A stretch of 64,000 nucleotides of DNA from Dongia deserti (lineage in GTDB: Bacteria > Pseudomonadota > Alphaproteobacteria > Dongiales > Dongiaceae): positions 230,887 through 294,886 of the forward strand of contig NZ_QORW01000006.1 of the NCBI RefSeq assembly GCF_003574735.1. Direction: 5' to 3'. The position numbers were made by a program, and so were the translations under genes. Positions 57,253 through 64,000 of this stretch are shown here, one piece after another. Below the pieces are notes generated by a model. The model was not told the DNA's origin, did no database searches, and was given only the letters and a program-made list of their open reading frames with translations. The number at the start of each line of letters is the position of its first letter. Within the stretch, counting starts at the first letter, position 1.

Positions 57253-57993
57253 ATCCCAGAAGCCGCGCGCGATCGTCGAGACCCCGATCGCGAACAACAG
57301 TAGAAGCGCGACGCGTCGGAAAGTCCTTTCGTTGACCCTGGCGAACAGCTTATCGCCGAAGTGATTGCCGATCAGCAGCGGCGCCATCAGCAATGCGCCG
57401 AGAACAACCGAGTCCAGCGTCATGAGCCCGCGCCACGCGGCGGAGGCGGAAGACAGAGTGGCGACGAACAGGAAAAAGGCGGAGAGCGAAGCGCGCCCGA
57501 TCGCGAGGGAAACGGGTGAGGATAGGAACAGCACAATGACCGGCGGACCCGGAATGCCGGCTGCGCCCGATCCAATGCCCGCCAGAATGCCGAGCCCGCC
57601 AGACAGCCAGTGTGGCGGCCGCATCTTGAACCGGAAGCCAGAGGCTAGAAGCGCGGCTGCCAGCAGCACGGCAACACCTATGATGAGCCGCATCGTATTG
57701 CTGTCGAGCAGGTCGAGAACGAGGGAGCCAAGCGGAATCCCCACCAACGCGCCCACCAGGGTGGACCACAAGAGTTTCCAGTCGACGTGGCCGCGAGTGC
57801 GCAGATAGATCTGTATACCGGCGAGTACCTGCAGGATCAGGATCGGCGGCACGATCTCCGCTGGCGGGAACAGGAGCACGAGCAGCGGTGTCGCGGCGAT
57901 TCCGAAGCCGAACCCCGTGAACCCGCGAATGACTGCGCCGACGAACACGCAGAGGCTGGCGCCCGCCAAGACCGACAGCGATAGATCGATCAT
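57235..57993 (-). CDS. tauE: TauE/SafE-family membrane permease (sulfite-exporter-like), copy 2
   Basis: 252 residues, same family as the convergent gene: VIRGFTGFGFGIAATPLLVLL near residue 22 and GSGAAGIPGPPVIVLFLSSP around 138-157. It is the last gene of the xsc-orf70-ackA transcript and its ATG overlaps the ackA stop (ATGA). In sulfonate degraders such a permease removes the sulfite released by Xsc, and the position makes that role the natural reading here. The last 18 bases overlap the convergent copy 1. Confidence 0.85.
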   Translation of the reverse strand: MIDLSLSVLAGASLCVFVGAVIRGFTGFGFGIAATPLLVLLFPPAEIVPPILILQVLAGIQIYLRTRGHVDWKLLWSTLVGALVGIPLGSLVLDLLDSNTMRLIIGVAVLLAAALLASGFRFKMRPPHWLSGGLGILAGIGSGAAGIPGPPVIVLFLSSPVSLAIGRASLSAFFLFVATLSSASAAWRGLMTLDSVVLGALLMAPLLIGNHFGDKLFARVNERTFRRVALLLLFAIGVSTIARGFWDSGAAH

Positions 57994-59165
57994 CTGCGCA
58001 GGAGGCGCTGGGTGTGGCGTGCGATGGTCAGCTCTTCGTCCGTCGCTACGATCCAGGCGGCGACGCGCGATCCGGCGGCGGAAATGCGGGCATCACCGCG
58101 CCGGTTGGCCTCTTTATCTAGGTGCAGACCGAGCCACGCCGCATCCGTGCACACCTGTGCGCGGATCGGTGCGGCGTTCTCGCCGACTCCGCCGGTGAAC
58201 ACGAGGGCGTCAAGCCCGCCGAGCGCGGCGGCCAGCGATCCCAGCTCCCGCCCGATACGATAGCAATAGACATCGATCGCCAGCTGTGCCTTGGGATCGG
58301 AACTCTCCAACAAGGTCTTCATATCGGCGGTCAGGCCCGAGACGCCCTTCACCCCGCTCTCATGGTAGAGCAGTTTTTCAAGCTCTTCGCGGCTCATCCC
58401 ATCCCGCAGCAAATGCAGCAGCACACCGGGATCGATCGAGCCCGCGCGCGTCCCCATCACCAGACCATCGAGCGTGGAAAAGCCCATGGTGGTCGCGATG
58501 CACTTGCCCTCGTTGATCGCGGCCATGCTGGCGCCGTTGCCGAGATGCGCGACGACGAGTCGCTTCGGCACGCCGCCCGCGGCGGCGGGCAAGGCCTGCA
58601 AGATCGCCTCATAGGAAAGGCCGTGGAACCCATAACGCCGCAGCCCTGCCTGCCAGTATTTCTCCGGCAGCGCGAACCGCATTGCGATCTCCGGTTGGCA
58701 CGCATGGAACGCTGTGTCGAAGCAGGCGACCTGCGGCAACTCCGGCAGCGCCGCCTGCAAGGCCTCGATCGGCGCGACGTTGTGCGGCTGATGCAGCGGT
58801 GCGAGCGGAATCAACGCCACCAGCTCCTTCAGCGTTTCAGGTGTCACCTTGACCGGCTCGGAGAAGCGCGCCCCGCCATGCACGATGCGATGGCCGGCGC
58901 CCAGCCACTCCTCCGGACGATCCTGCATTAGCAGGCGCTCGATCAGCAGCCGAACGGCATCGGCATGGGTCGCCATGTGCTCCGCCTTGCCCCATCGCGC
59001 ACGATTGCCATGCTCGTCGGTGACCGTGAGCTTCGGCTCGCCTTGGCCGATGCCGGCCAGCTGCCCGCGCAAATCGAGCGACGGCACATCGCTGCCCGAA
59101 GCCGCGAAGGTCGCAAACTTCAGGCTCGAGGAACCGGCATTGAGGACCAGGATGCGCTGCGTCAT
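57990..59165 (-). CDS. ackA: Acetate kinase
   Basis: 391 residues. The N-terminal ILVLNAGSSSLKFATF and the motif GLRRYGFHGLSYEAIL are diagnostic; VVAHLGNGASMAAINEGK carries the ATP site and DALVFTGGVGENAAPIRAQVC the late block. It converts acetyl phosphate and ADP to acetate and ATP. Clustered with xsc instead of the usual phosphate acetyltransferase, it would conserve the acetyl phosphate from sulfoacetaldehyde as ATP. Its start overlaps the 70-residue gene by four bases. Confidence 0.94.
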   Translation of the reverse strand: MTQRILVLNAGSSSLKFATFAASGSDVPSLDLRGQLAGIGQGEPKLTVTDEHGNRARWGKAEHMATHADAVRLLIERLLMQDRPEEWLGAGHRIVHGGARFSEPVKVTPETLKELVALIPLAPLHQPHNVAPIEALQAALPELPQVACFDTAFHACQPEIAMRFALPEKYWQAGLRRYGFHGLSYEAILQALPAAAGGVPKRLVVAHLGNGASMAAINEGKCIATTMGFSTLDGLVMGTRAGSIDPGVLLHLLRDGMSREELEKLLYHESGVKGVSGLTADMKTLLESSDPKAQLAIDVYCYRIGRELGSLAAALGGLDALVFTGGVGENAAPIRAQVCTDAAWLGLHLDKEANRRGDARISAAGSRVAAWIVATDEELTIARHTQRLLRR

Positions 59166-59374
59166 GCTGCTCGGTCAGGATCGAGGTCGGGAAACTTCTT
59201 GATGACCGGCCTCAGCAAAGCAAGGGTCATGCCCATCACTTCTCCGAGCGCGAGACGAAACGCGCGTGCTTCGTCGGGGTCGGAAATCTGCTGTGACAGC
59301 GAATCGAGCGCGTTGAACGGCGGACTCAGATTAGTGATGGCGTTTACGATGCGCTGGGCGAGGTCGCGATCCAT
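59162..59374 (-). CDS. 70-residue protein of unknown function between xsc and ackA
   Basis: 70 residues, family not recognised. Sequence begins MDRDLAQRIVNAITNLSPPF and is mostly helical, with a DPDEARAFRLALGEVMGMTLALL stretch that could form an amphipathic helix pair, and an acidic tail. No signal peptide, Cys or charged cluster. A good AGGGA lies 8 bases before its ATG, and its TGA overlaps the ackA ATG, so translation is coupled to ackA. It lies 75 bases after xsc and should be co-expressed. Possible roles are an assembly or regulatory partner of AckA or Xsc, but nothing supports one over the other. Confidence 0.7.
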   Translation of the reverse strand: MDRDLAQRIVNAITNLSPPFNALDSLSQQISDPDEARAFRLALGEVMGMTLALLRPVIKKFPDLDPDRAA

Positions 59375-59449
59375 GTTCAGGTCCCTGAAAGAGAGAGGGC
59401 CGACTCAGTCGCCCGAGCCGGCCCGCCCATCATGCACCGTTCATGGCCC

Positions 59450-61168
59450 TCAGGCGACGGTGTAGTCCTTGTACTTGTCCAGCAGCCGCTTGGGCTTCTT
59501 CAGTGCGTCGCGGCGGAAGGGGTCGCCCAGCTCTTGCGTCACCATCAGCTCCAGAATGGTGGGCTTGTTGCTGGCGATTGCCTGCTTCAGCGCGTCGCCC
59601 ACTTCGCCCGGATGGCTGACCGTGATGCCTTCCGCGCCCATGGATTTGGCGATGCCGGCGAAGCTGGGGTTCGAGAGGTTCGTGCCGACGTAGCGATCGG
59701 CGTAGAAATCTACTTGGTTCTTCTTCTCGGCGCCCCACTGGCCGTTGTTGAACACGACGGCCACGACCGGGATGTTCTCGCGCACGCAGGTCAGCGTCTC
59801 CTGCAGGCTCATGCCCCAGGCGCCGTCGCCGACATAGGCGATCGCCGGCCGGTCGGGCGCCGCGACCTTGGCGCCGACCGCGGTCGGGAAGGCGTAGCCG
59901 CAATTGCCGAAGCTCATGGCCGCGAAGAAACTCTGCGGCTGGTCGAACCTGAGATAGGAGTTGGAGACGGAGCAGATATTGCCGATGTCGGTGGTGACCA
60001 TGGCGTTCTTCGGCATGGCCTTCTCCAGCTCGCGCAGCGCGCGGCGCGGCACGATAGGCGCGCCGTCCTTCATCGACCAATCGGTGAGCTCGCGCTCCCA
60101 CGCTTCCTGCTGGTTCCTCACCTCGGTTAGGCGCGCCTCTTTGTTGCCGTGGCAGGCGATGCTGGCATTCATGGTTTGCAGGCGATGCAGGATCTCCGCC
60201 GCCGCCTTGCCCGCGTCGCCGTGCACGCCGACATGCATCGGCTTCACTAGGCCCAGCACGCGGTGATTGATGTCGACCTGGATCAGCTTGGCGTTCTTCG
60301 GCCAATACTCGATGCCATGCTGCGGCAGCGTGCCGAATGGGCCCAGACGCGAGCCCAGCGCCAGCACCACGTCGGCCTGCGCGATGACCTTCATCGCCGC
60401 CTTCGAGCCCTGGTAGCCCAGCGGCCCGCACATCAGCGGATGGGATTTCGGGAACGCGTCGTTATGCAGGTAGGAGGTGACGACCGGCGCCTGCAGATAT
60501 TCGGCCAGCTTGACGGCTTGCGCCTGCGCGCCGCCCATGACGACACCGCCGCCCGCCATGATAACCGGGAACTTTGCGCCCGCCAGCAGCTTCGCCGCCT
60601 CGTCCAGGCTCTCCGGCCCGCCGGCACCGCGCTCGATCCTGATCGGCTTCGGGATCGTCACGTCGATCTCGCCATAGAACAGATCGCGCGGGATGTTGAG
60701 CTGGGTCGGCCCGCGCTCGGTCAGCGCGTAGTCGAAGCAGCGGCTGGTCAGCTCCGCGATGCGGCTGTTGTTGCTGACATGCGCCTGGAACTTGGTGATC
60801 TTGGAGAAGATCGGCATCTGGTCGGTTTCCTGGAAACCGCCCAGGCCCATGCCGTTGGAGCCGGTCTCCGGCGTCACCATGACCACCGGCGAATGCGCCC
60901 AATAGGCCGCCGCGATCGCGGTCACGAAGTTGGTGATGCCAGGGCCGTTCTGCGCGATGCACACGCCTTGCTTCCCGCTGACGCGCGAATAGCCGTCCGC
61001 CATGTGTCCCGCGCCCTGCTCATGGGCGACCGAGATGAAGCGGATGCCGGCCGGCTCGAAGATGTCGAGCGCGTCCATATAGGCCGAGCCGACAATGCCG
61101 AAAACGTGCTTCACGCCGTGCGCGACGAGTGTCTCGACAAAGGCCTCGGAAGGCGTCATGCGGGTCAT
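59450..61168 (-). CDS. xsc: Sulfoacetaldehyde acetyltransferase
   Basis: 572 residues, ThDP enzyme converting sulfoacetaldehyde and phosphate to acetyl phosphate and sulfite, the key desulfonation step of taurine, isethionate and related sulfonate degradation. N-terminal EALVAHGVKHVFGIVGSAYMDALD-type block (VETLVAHGVKHVFGIVGSA) and EQGAGHMADGYSRVSGK fit the Xsc family; the ThDP/Mg site is GDGAWGMSLQETLTC to VFNN (about residues 447-474). I prefer the ATG at 61168 because AGGAG lies eight bases upstream; the GTG at 61177 would overlap that site. Length matches Xsc rather than acetolactate synthase. The promoter side carries TauR-like repeats. Confidence 0.92.
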   Translation of the reverse strand: MTRMTPSEAFVETLVAHGVKHVFGIVGSAYMDALDIFEPAGIRFISVAHEQGAGHMADGYSRVSGKQGVCIAQNGPGITNFVTAIAAAYWAHSPVVMVTPETGSNGMGLGGFQETDQMPIFSKITKFQAHVSNNSRIAELTSRCFDYALTERGPTQLNIPRDLFYGEIDVTIPKPIRIERGAGGPESLDEAAKLLAGAKFPVIMAGGGVVMGGAQAQAVKLAEYLQAPVVTSYLHNDAFPKSHPLMCGPLGYQGSKAAMKVIAQADVVLALGSRLGPFGTLPQHGIEYWPKNAKLIQVDINHRVLGLVKPMHVGVHGDAGKAAAEILHRLQTMNASIACHGNKEARLTEVRNQQEAWERELTDWSMKDGAPIVPRRALRELEKAMPKNAMVTTDIGNICSVSNSYLRFDQPQSFFAAMSFGNCGYAFPTAVGAKVAAPDRPAIAYVGDGAWGMSLQETLTCVRENIPVVAVVFNNGQWGAEKKNQVDFYADRYVGTNLSNPSFAGIAKSMGAEGITVSHPGEVGDALKQAIASNKPTILELMVTQELGDPFRRDALKKPKRLLDKYKDYTVA

Positions 61169-61212
61169 TCTGTGCACTCCTGATCCATGGATGCGGAAAG
61201 CATAGGAGCGCG

Positions 61213-61257
61213 GCTGGCCCAGTCATAGGTCCAGCACTTTGCGCCCGCTTGGGCCAG
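61213..61257 (-). promoter_or_regulatory. Candidate TauR-binding direct repeats upstream of xsc
   Basis: Read on the minus strand, three CTGG boxes occur in one orientation: CTGGCCCAAG (61257-61248), CTGGACCTAT (61234-61225) and CTGGGCCAGC (61222-61213). The middle one matches nine of ten bases of CTGGAC(C/T)TAA, the direct-repeat element reported for the MocR-type regulator TauR of Rhodobacter capsulatus. They lie 45-90 bases before the xsc start in the short gap after tauR. Confidence 0.55.
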
Positions 61258-61271
61258 GGGTTGCTTGCGCC

Positions 61272-62807
61272 CTATCCCCGCTTCAGCTGCTCGCGCACCG
61301 TTTCGGCGAGCAGCGTGATGCCGCGCTCGATGCGTTCGGTGGGGATGGAGGAGACGCCCAGGCGGAAGTAGTTGGCAGGTCCTGGTTGCGCCATGAAGTG
61401 CACTGCGCCAGGCTCGATCACCACGCCGCGCTTCAGCGCCTCCTTCTCCACCGCGTTCATGTCGAGCTGCTTCGGCCCCCTGATCCACAAGGCGGTTCCG
61501 CCGGCAGTGAGATTGACGGTGAATTCCGGCAGATGCTTGACCAGCGCAGTGATCGCCGCCGCCAGCCGCTCGCGATAGACATTGCACAGGCGCCGCAGCA
61601 GCGCATCGTGATGCCCGTCCGCCAGGAACATCGCCACCGTGCGCTGGTTGTTGGCGGCCGGGTGACGGATCATCAGTCGGCGCAGGGCGCGCGCCTCGCG
61701 GATCAGCTCCGCGGGACCCACCATGAATCCCATGCGCAAGCCCGGCGCCAGCGTCTTCGACAAGGACGAGATGAATATGACGCGGTTATTGCGGTCGAGG
61801 GATTTCAGCGCCGGTTGCGGCGAGCCCTGATGCGCCAGCTCGCTTTCGTAATCATCCTCGATCACCACCACGTCGGAGGCGGCCGCCCGCTCCAGCAGCG
61901 CGTGGCGCCGCTCCAGCGACATGGTGACGGTGGTGGGGAACTGGTGGCTTGGCGTCACATAGGCGTAGTCGCAGGAATCGAGTTCGGAGCTCAGCACCAT
62001 GCCTTGTTCGTCGACCCCGATGCCGACCACGCGCCCCGCATGCAGGCTCGCGATGTTGCGCGCGTCGGTATAGCCGGGGTTCTCAATGCCGAAGGTGGTG
62101 TCGCGATCGAACAGCAGGCTCGCGATCAAATAGACCGCGTTCTGCGCGCCCACGGTCACCAGGATCTCGTCGGGCGCCACGCGCACGCCGCGGCGCGGCA
62201 GCAGGCGCGTGCGAATCTGCTCGATCAGCAGCGGGTCATCCTCTGCGAAACGATCCTTGGACCAGTCGCGCACGGCGGTGACACTGAGCGCCTGGCGCGA
62301 GCATTCGCGCCACGCCGCCAGCGGGAAATTGCCCTGGTCGACCTGGCCATAGATGAAGGGATAAGGATAGTCCTGCCAATTGGCCGGCTTGACAATATTC
62401 CTTTGCGCGCTGGGGTGCAGGCGAAAGCGTTCCTGCCAATCCGGCGCCGCGCGCGTGAGCGGCGCTTTGGCCTCGGCAGCCTGATCGGCGATCTCGCTGG
62501 GCCGGACGCGACCGCCCAGGATGTCGGGGTTGGCGAAAAAGCCGCTGCGCTCGCGCGCGATGAGGAAGCCCTCTTCCACCAGATCCTGATAGGCCAGCAC
62601 GACGGTATTGCGGGCGATCTTCAGCGTCTGCGCCAGCGATCGGCAGGAGGGCAAGGCACCGCCCGGTGGAATCTGGCCATCGAGAATGGCGGAGACGAGC
62701 ATGCGACGGAGCTGCGCCTGGAGCGTCGTGCCTTTTTCGGGCTCGAGATGAAACAGAAACGTGCGGGACGGGTGGCCCAAAGCATTCTCCCGGTCTGGCC
62801 CCAGCAT
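61272..62807 (-). CDS. tauR: MocR/PdxR-type transcriptional regulator (TauR-like)
   Basis: 511 residues. The N-terminal GntR-type winged helix spans about residues 25-90 (LRRMLVSAILDGQIPPGGALPSCRSLAQTL...ARNTVVLAYQDLVEEGF). The C-terminal 400 residues are an aminotransferase class I-like PLP domain with the lysine in SSLSKTLAPGLRMGFMV. This is the MocR architecture; its position upstream of and codirectional with xsc identifies it as TauR, which activates taurine genes. I chose the ATG at 62807 (MLGPDREN); the frame is open much further upstream through the divergent promoter region, which is not protein-like. It is the first gene of the tauR-xsc-orf70-ackA-tauE run. Confidence 0.88.
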   Translation of the reverse strand: MLGPDRENALGHPSRTFLFHLEPEKGTTLQAQLRRMLVSAILDGQIPPGGALPSCRSLAQTLKIARNTVVLAYQDLVEEGFLIARERSGFFANPDILGGRVRPSEIADQAAEAKAPLTRAAPDWQERFRLHPSAQRNIVKPANWQDYPYPFIYGQVDQGNFPLAAWRECSRQALSVTAVRDWSKDRFAEDDPLLIEQIRTRLLPRRGVRVAPDEILVTVGAQNAVYLIASLLFDRDTTFGIENPGYTDARNIASLHAGRVVGIGVDEQGMVLSSELDSCDYAYVTPSHQFPTTVTMSLERRHALLERAAASDVVVIEDDYESELAHQGSPQPALKSLDRNNRVIFISSLSKTLAPGLRMGFMVGPAELIREARALRRLMIRHPAANNQRTVAMFLADGHHDALLRRLCNVYRERLAAAITALVKHLPEFTVNLTAGGTALWIRGPKQLDMNAVEKEALKRGVVIEPGAVHFMAQPGPANYFRLGVSSIPTERIERGITLLAETVREQLKRG

Positions 62808-62813
62808 CTGGCT

Positions 62814-62857
62814 CCAAGTCCAGGCCGAGCGATATGGCAGGACTATATCACTGCCAT
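62814..62857 (-). promoter_or_regulatory. tauR upstream region: TauR-like box and inverted repeat
   Basis: Just upstream of the tauR start, CTGGACTTGG (minus strand, 62823-62814) matches eight of ten bases of the TauR direct-repeat element. Ten bases further, ATGGCAG (62834-62840) and CTGCCAT (62851-62857) form a perfect 7-base inverted repeat around ACTATATC, which could be the promoter. Autoregulation is a plausible reading. Confidence 0.4.
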
Positions 62858-62956
62858 GAAATAATCGTGAAGCACATTGCCAGTCGCGCGCAACTTCAAT
62901 TACGCTCAGTCGTGGCGTGGAGTTCGGGGAGCAGGCGTCAGAGCGTTGCACATCCG

Positions 62957-62979
62957 GTTGGACCAGAACTTTGGGCCAG
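62957..62979 (-). promoter_or_regulatory. TauR-like direct repeat in the tauR / binding-protein divergent region
   Basis: On the minus strand, CTGGCCCAAA (62979-62970) and CTGGTCCAAC (62966-62957) are 13 bases apart start to start, and resemble the boxes before xsc. They lie about 80 bases before the binding-protein gene and may link it to the same regulator. Confidence 0.4.
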
Positions 62980-63057
62980 TCGGGTTTCTCAGCGTCTACT
63001 CCCGAAGCGCCGGTCGGCCATGCGGCCGCCGGGCCAAGTTCGTCGAGGGAGGTACTA

Positions 63058-64000
63058 ATGACGAAGCTTTCCAAGGAGCAAAAGCGGACGCGGGAGCTGT
63101 TGCTTTCCGCACGAGCCTTCAGCCGCCGCACGATGCTGAAGAGCGCAGCCGCGGCGGGCGCGTTTGCGGCCGTCGGACCGATGTATGTGCGCGATGCGTT
63201 CTCGTCTTCGGGCGAGCTCAATCTACTGATGTGGTCGGACGAGTTTCCTGATCCGGTGATCCCGAATTTCGAGAAGGCCACCGGCATCAAGGTCAACCAG
63301 ACGCCGTTCTCGCAGAACGAAGAGCAGATCAACAAGCTGCAGGCGACCGGCGGTGAAGGCTTCGACATTTGCCAGCCGACTGCCAATCGTGCGCCACAGT
63401 ACAGGGAGCTTCAGGTCCTGGCCCCCTGGGACACAAACAAGCTGAAGAACATGTCCGCGCTGATTCCCTCGATGATCGGGAACTCGAAGAGTCTCTGGAC
63501 GTGGGACGATGGCCTTTACCACTTGCCGCATGTCTGGGGCTCGGAAGCGCTCTCCTTCCGGACAGATCTCTATAAGGGCGACCTGACGAAGCTGAGCTTC
63601 GGTTCGCTGTGGGACGAAGAGGTCAAGGGCCATACGCAGGGCCGCGGCCATTCCTTCCTACTCGGCATCGGCCTGTGGTGGGATTATACCGGCAAGCAGC
63701 CGTCCAATCGCATGGTGGACGGCTATAAGGACGCAGAGACGTTCAAGAAGCTGTGGGACCCGATCCTGAAGTTTGCGATCGAGCACAAGTCCTGGGTCAA
63801 GCAGTTCTGGGATTCCGCCGACAATACCAAGTCGGGCCTGATGGAGAACGACGTATGGCTCGGCCAGACCTGGGACGGTCCGCCGCTCTCCCTGAAAAAG
63901 GAAGGCAAACCGGTGAGCTATCAGGCGCCGGTCGAAGGCGCCATCGTCTGGCTCGACGGCATCTCGCTGATGAAGTCTGCGAAGAACACCGAGCAGGTCT
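63058..64000 (+). CDS. Tat-exported ABC transporter substrate-binding protein, PotD-like (partial)
   Basis: 314 residues are present before the window ends. The N-terminus has a twin-arginine signal (SARAFSRRTMLKSAAAAGAF, about residues 17-36). The mature part begins with the family-1/PotD-type strand GELNLLMWSDEFPDPVIPNFEKATGIKVN and continues through QPTANRAPQYRELQVLAPWD and LTKLSFGSLWDEEV. This resembles spermidine/putrescine-type binding proteins (PotD/PotF), whose permease genes would lie beyond the edge. A strong GAGGGAGG precedes the ATG at 63058. Divergence from tauR suggests a sulfonate or amine substrate (for example taurine, hypotaurine or homotaurine), but that is inferred from position. 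Confidence 0.85.
   Translation, partial: MTKLSKEQKRTRELLLSARAFSRRTMLKSAAAAGAFAAVGPMYVRDAFSSSGELNLLMWSDEFPDPVIPNFEKATGIKVNQTPFSQNEEQINKLQATGGEGFDICQPTANRAPQYRELQVLAPWDTNKLKNMSALIPSMIGNSKSLWTWDDGLYHLPHVWGSEALSFRTDLYKGDLTKLSFGSLWDEEVKGHTQGRGHSFLLGIGLWWDYTGKQPSNRMVDGYKDAETFKKLWDPILKFAIEHKSWVKQFWDSADNTKSGLMENDVWLGQTWDGPPLSLKKEGKPVSYQAPVEGAIVWLDGISLMKSAKNTEQV

Noticed and set aside
61169-61177. GTG at 61177 as xsc start
   Set aside because: It falls inside the AGGAG ribosome binding site that serves the ATG at 61168.

Overview
The window is chromosomal DNA of an alphaproteobacterium, most likely a free-living aerobe of the Rhodospirillales or a neighbouring order. The evidence is uniformly high GC, dense coding on both strands, and these gene orders: sdhCDAB; mdh-sucCD-sucAB-lpd; an F1-only atpHAGDC operon; SRP RNA-dnaX-ybaB-recR; and an ethylmalonyl-CoA-pathway mesaconyl-CoA hydratase. 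I place the order by gene content only, with no tree. I see no tRNA, rRNA, CRISPR, prophage or insertion sequence.

Layout. 1-2.0 kb: an ArsR regulator with SRPBCC and DUF899 proteins (truncated by the window edge) and a small membrane protein. 2.2-20 kb: central carbon metabolism, with mesaconyl-CoA hydratase, succinate dehydrogenase, a large lipoprotein, zapE, malate dehydrogenase coupled to a 34-residue Lys/Ala microprotein, succinyl-CoA synthetase, and the 2-oxoglutarate dehydrogenase genes with a C39-type peptidase gene between sucB and lpdA. 20-24.3 kb (minus): a tight run of transaldolase-like aldolase, DUF484, XerC, acetyltransferase, GH5 hydrolase and a P-loop kinase. 24.4-32.3 kb: priA, then the F1 ATP synthase genes, with a Nudix hydrolase between atpD and atpC. 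32.5-39.9 kb: ferritin-like protein, sulfotransferase, DUF599, PilZ, a GT-C membrane glycosyltransferase, an M17 aminopeptidase, a HIT protein and a 2-hydroxyacid dehydrogenase. 39.9-47.7 kb (minus): a YejABEF-type peptide ABC transporter whose binding protein has a C-terminal membrane anchor, an inositol-monophosphatase-family (HisN-like) phosphatase and a membrane-anchored diheme cytochrome c. 48-56.2 kb: kdsB, pheA, nudC, a DUF6134 protein, SRP RNA, dnaX, ybaB, recR and a DUF4139 protein. 56.4-64 kb: a sulfonate (taurine-type) degradation cluster with two sulfite-exporter-family permeases, acetate kinase, a 70-residue protein, sulfoacetaldehyde acetyltransferase (xsc) and the MocR-type regulator tauR, divergent from a PotD-like binding protein cut by the window end.

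How the genes work together. The first 20 kb encodes the succinyl-CoA to oxaloacetate arc of the TCA cycle plus a step of glyoxylate-independent acetate assimilation. The last 8 kb predicts a short route: sulfoacetaldehyde + phosphate gives acetyl phosphate + sulfite; acetyl phosphate gives acetate + ATP; sulfite is exported. Most of the window is ordinary housekeeping. The parts most worth following up are small or misplaced genes inside conserved operons (the Lys-rich microprotein after mdh, the C39 peptidase in the 2-oxoglutarate dehydrogenase operon, the Nudix gene in the ATP synthase operon), the anchored YejA, and TauR-like direct repeats in front of xsc.
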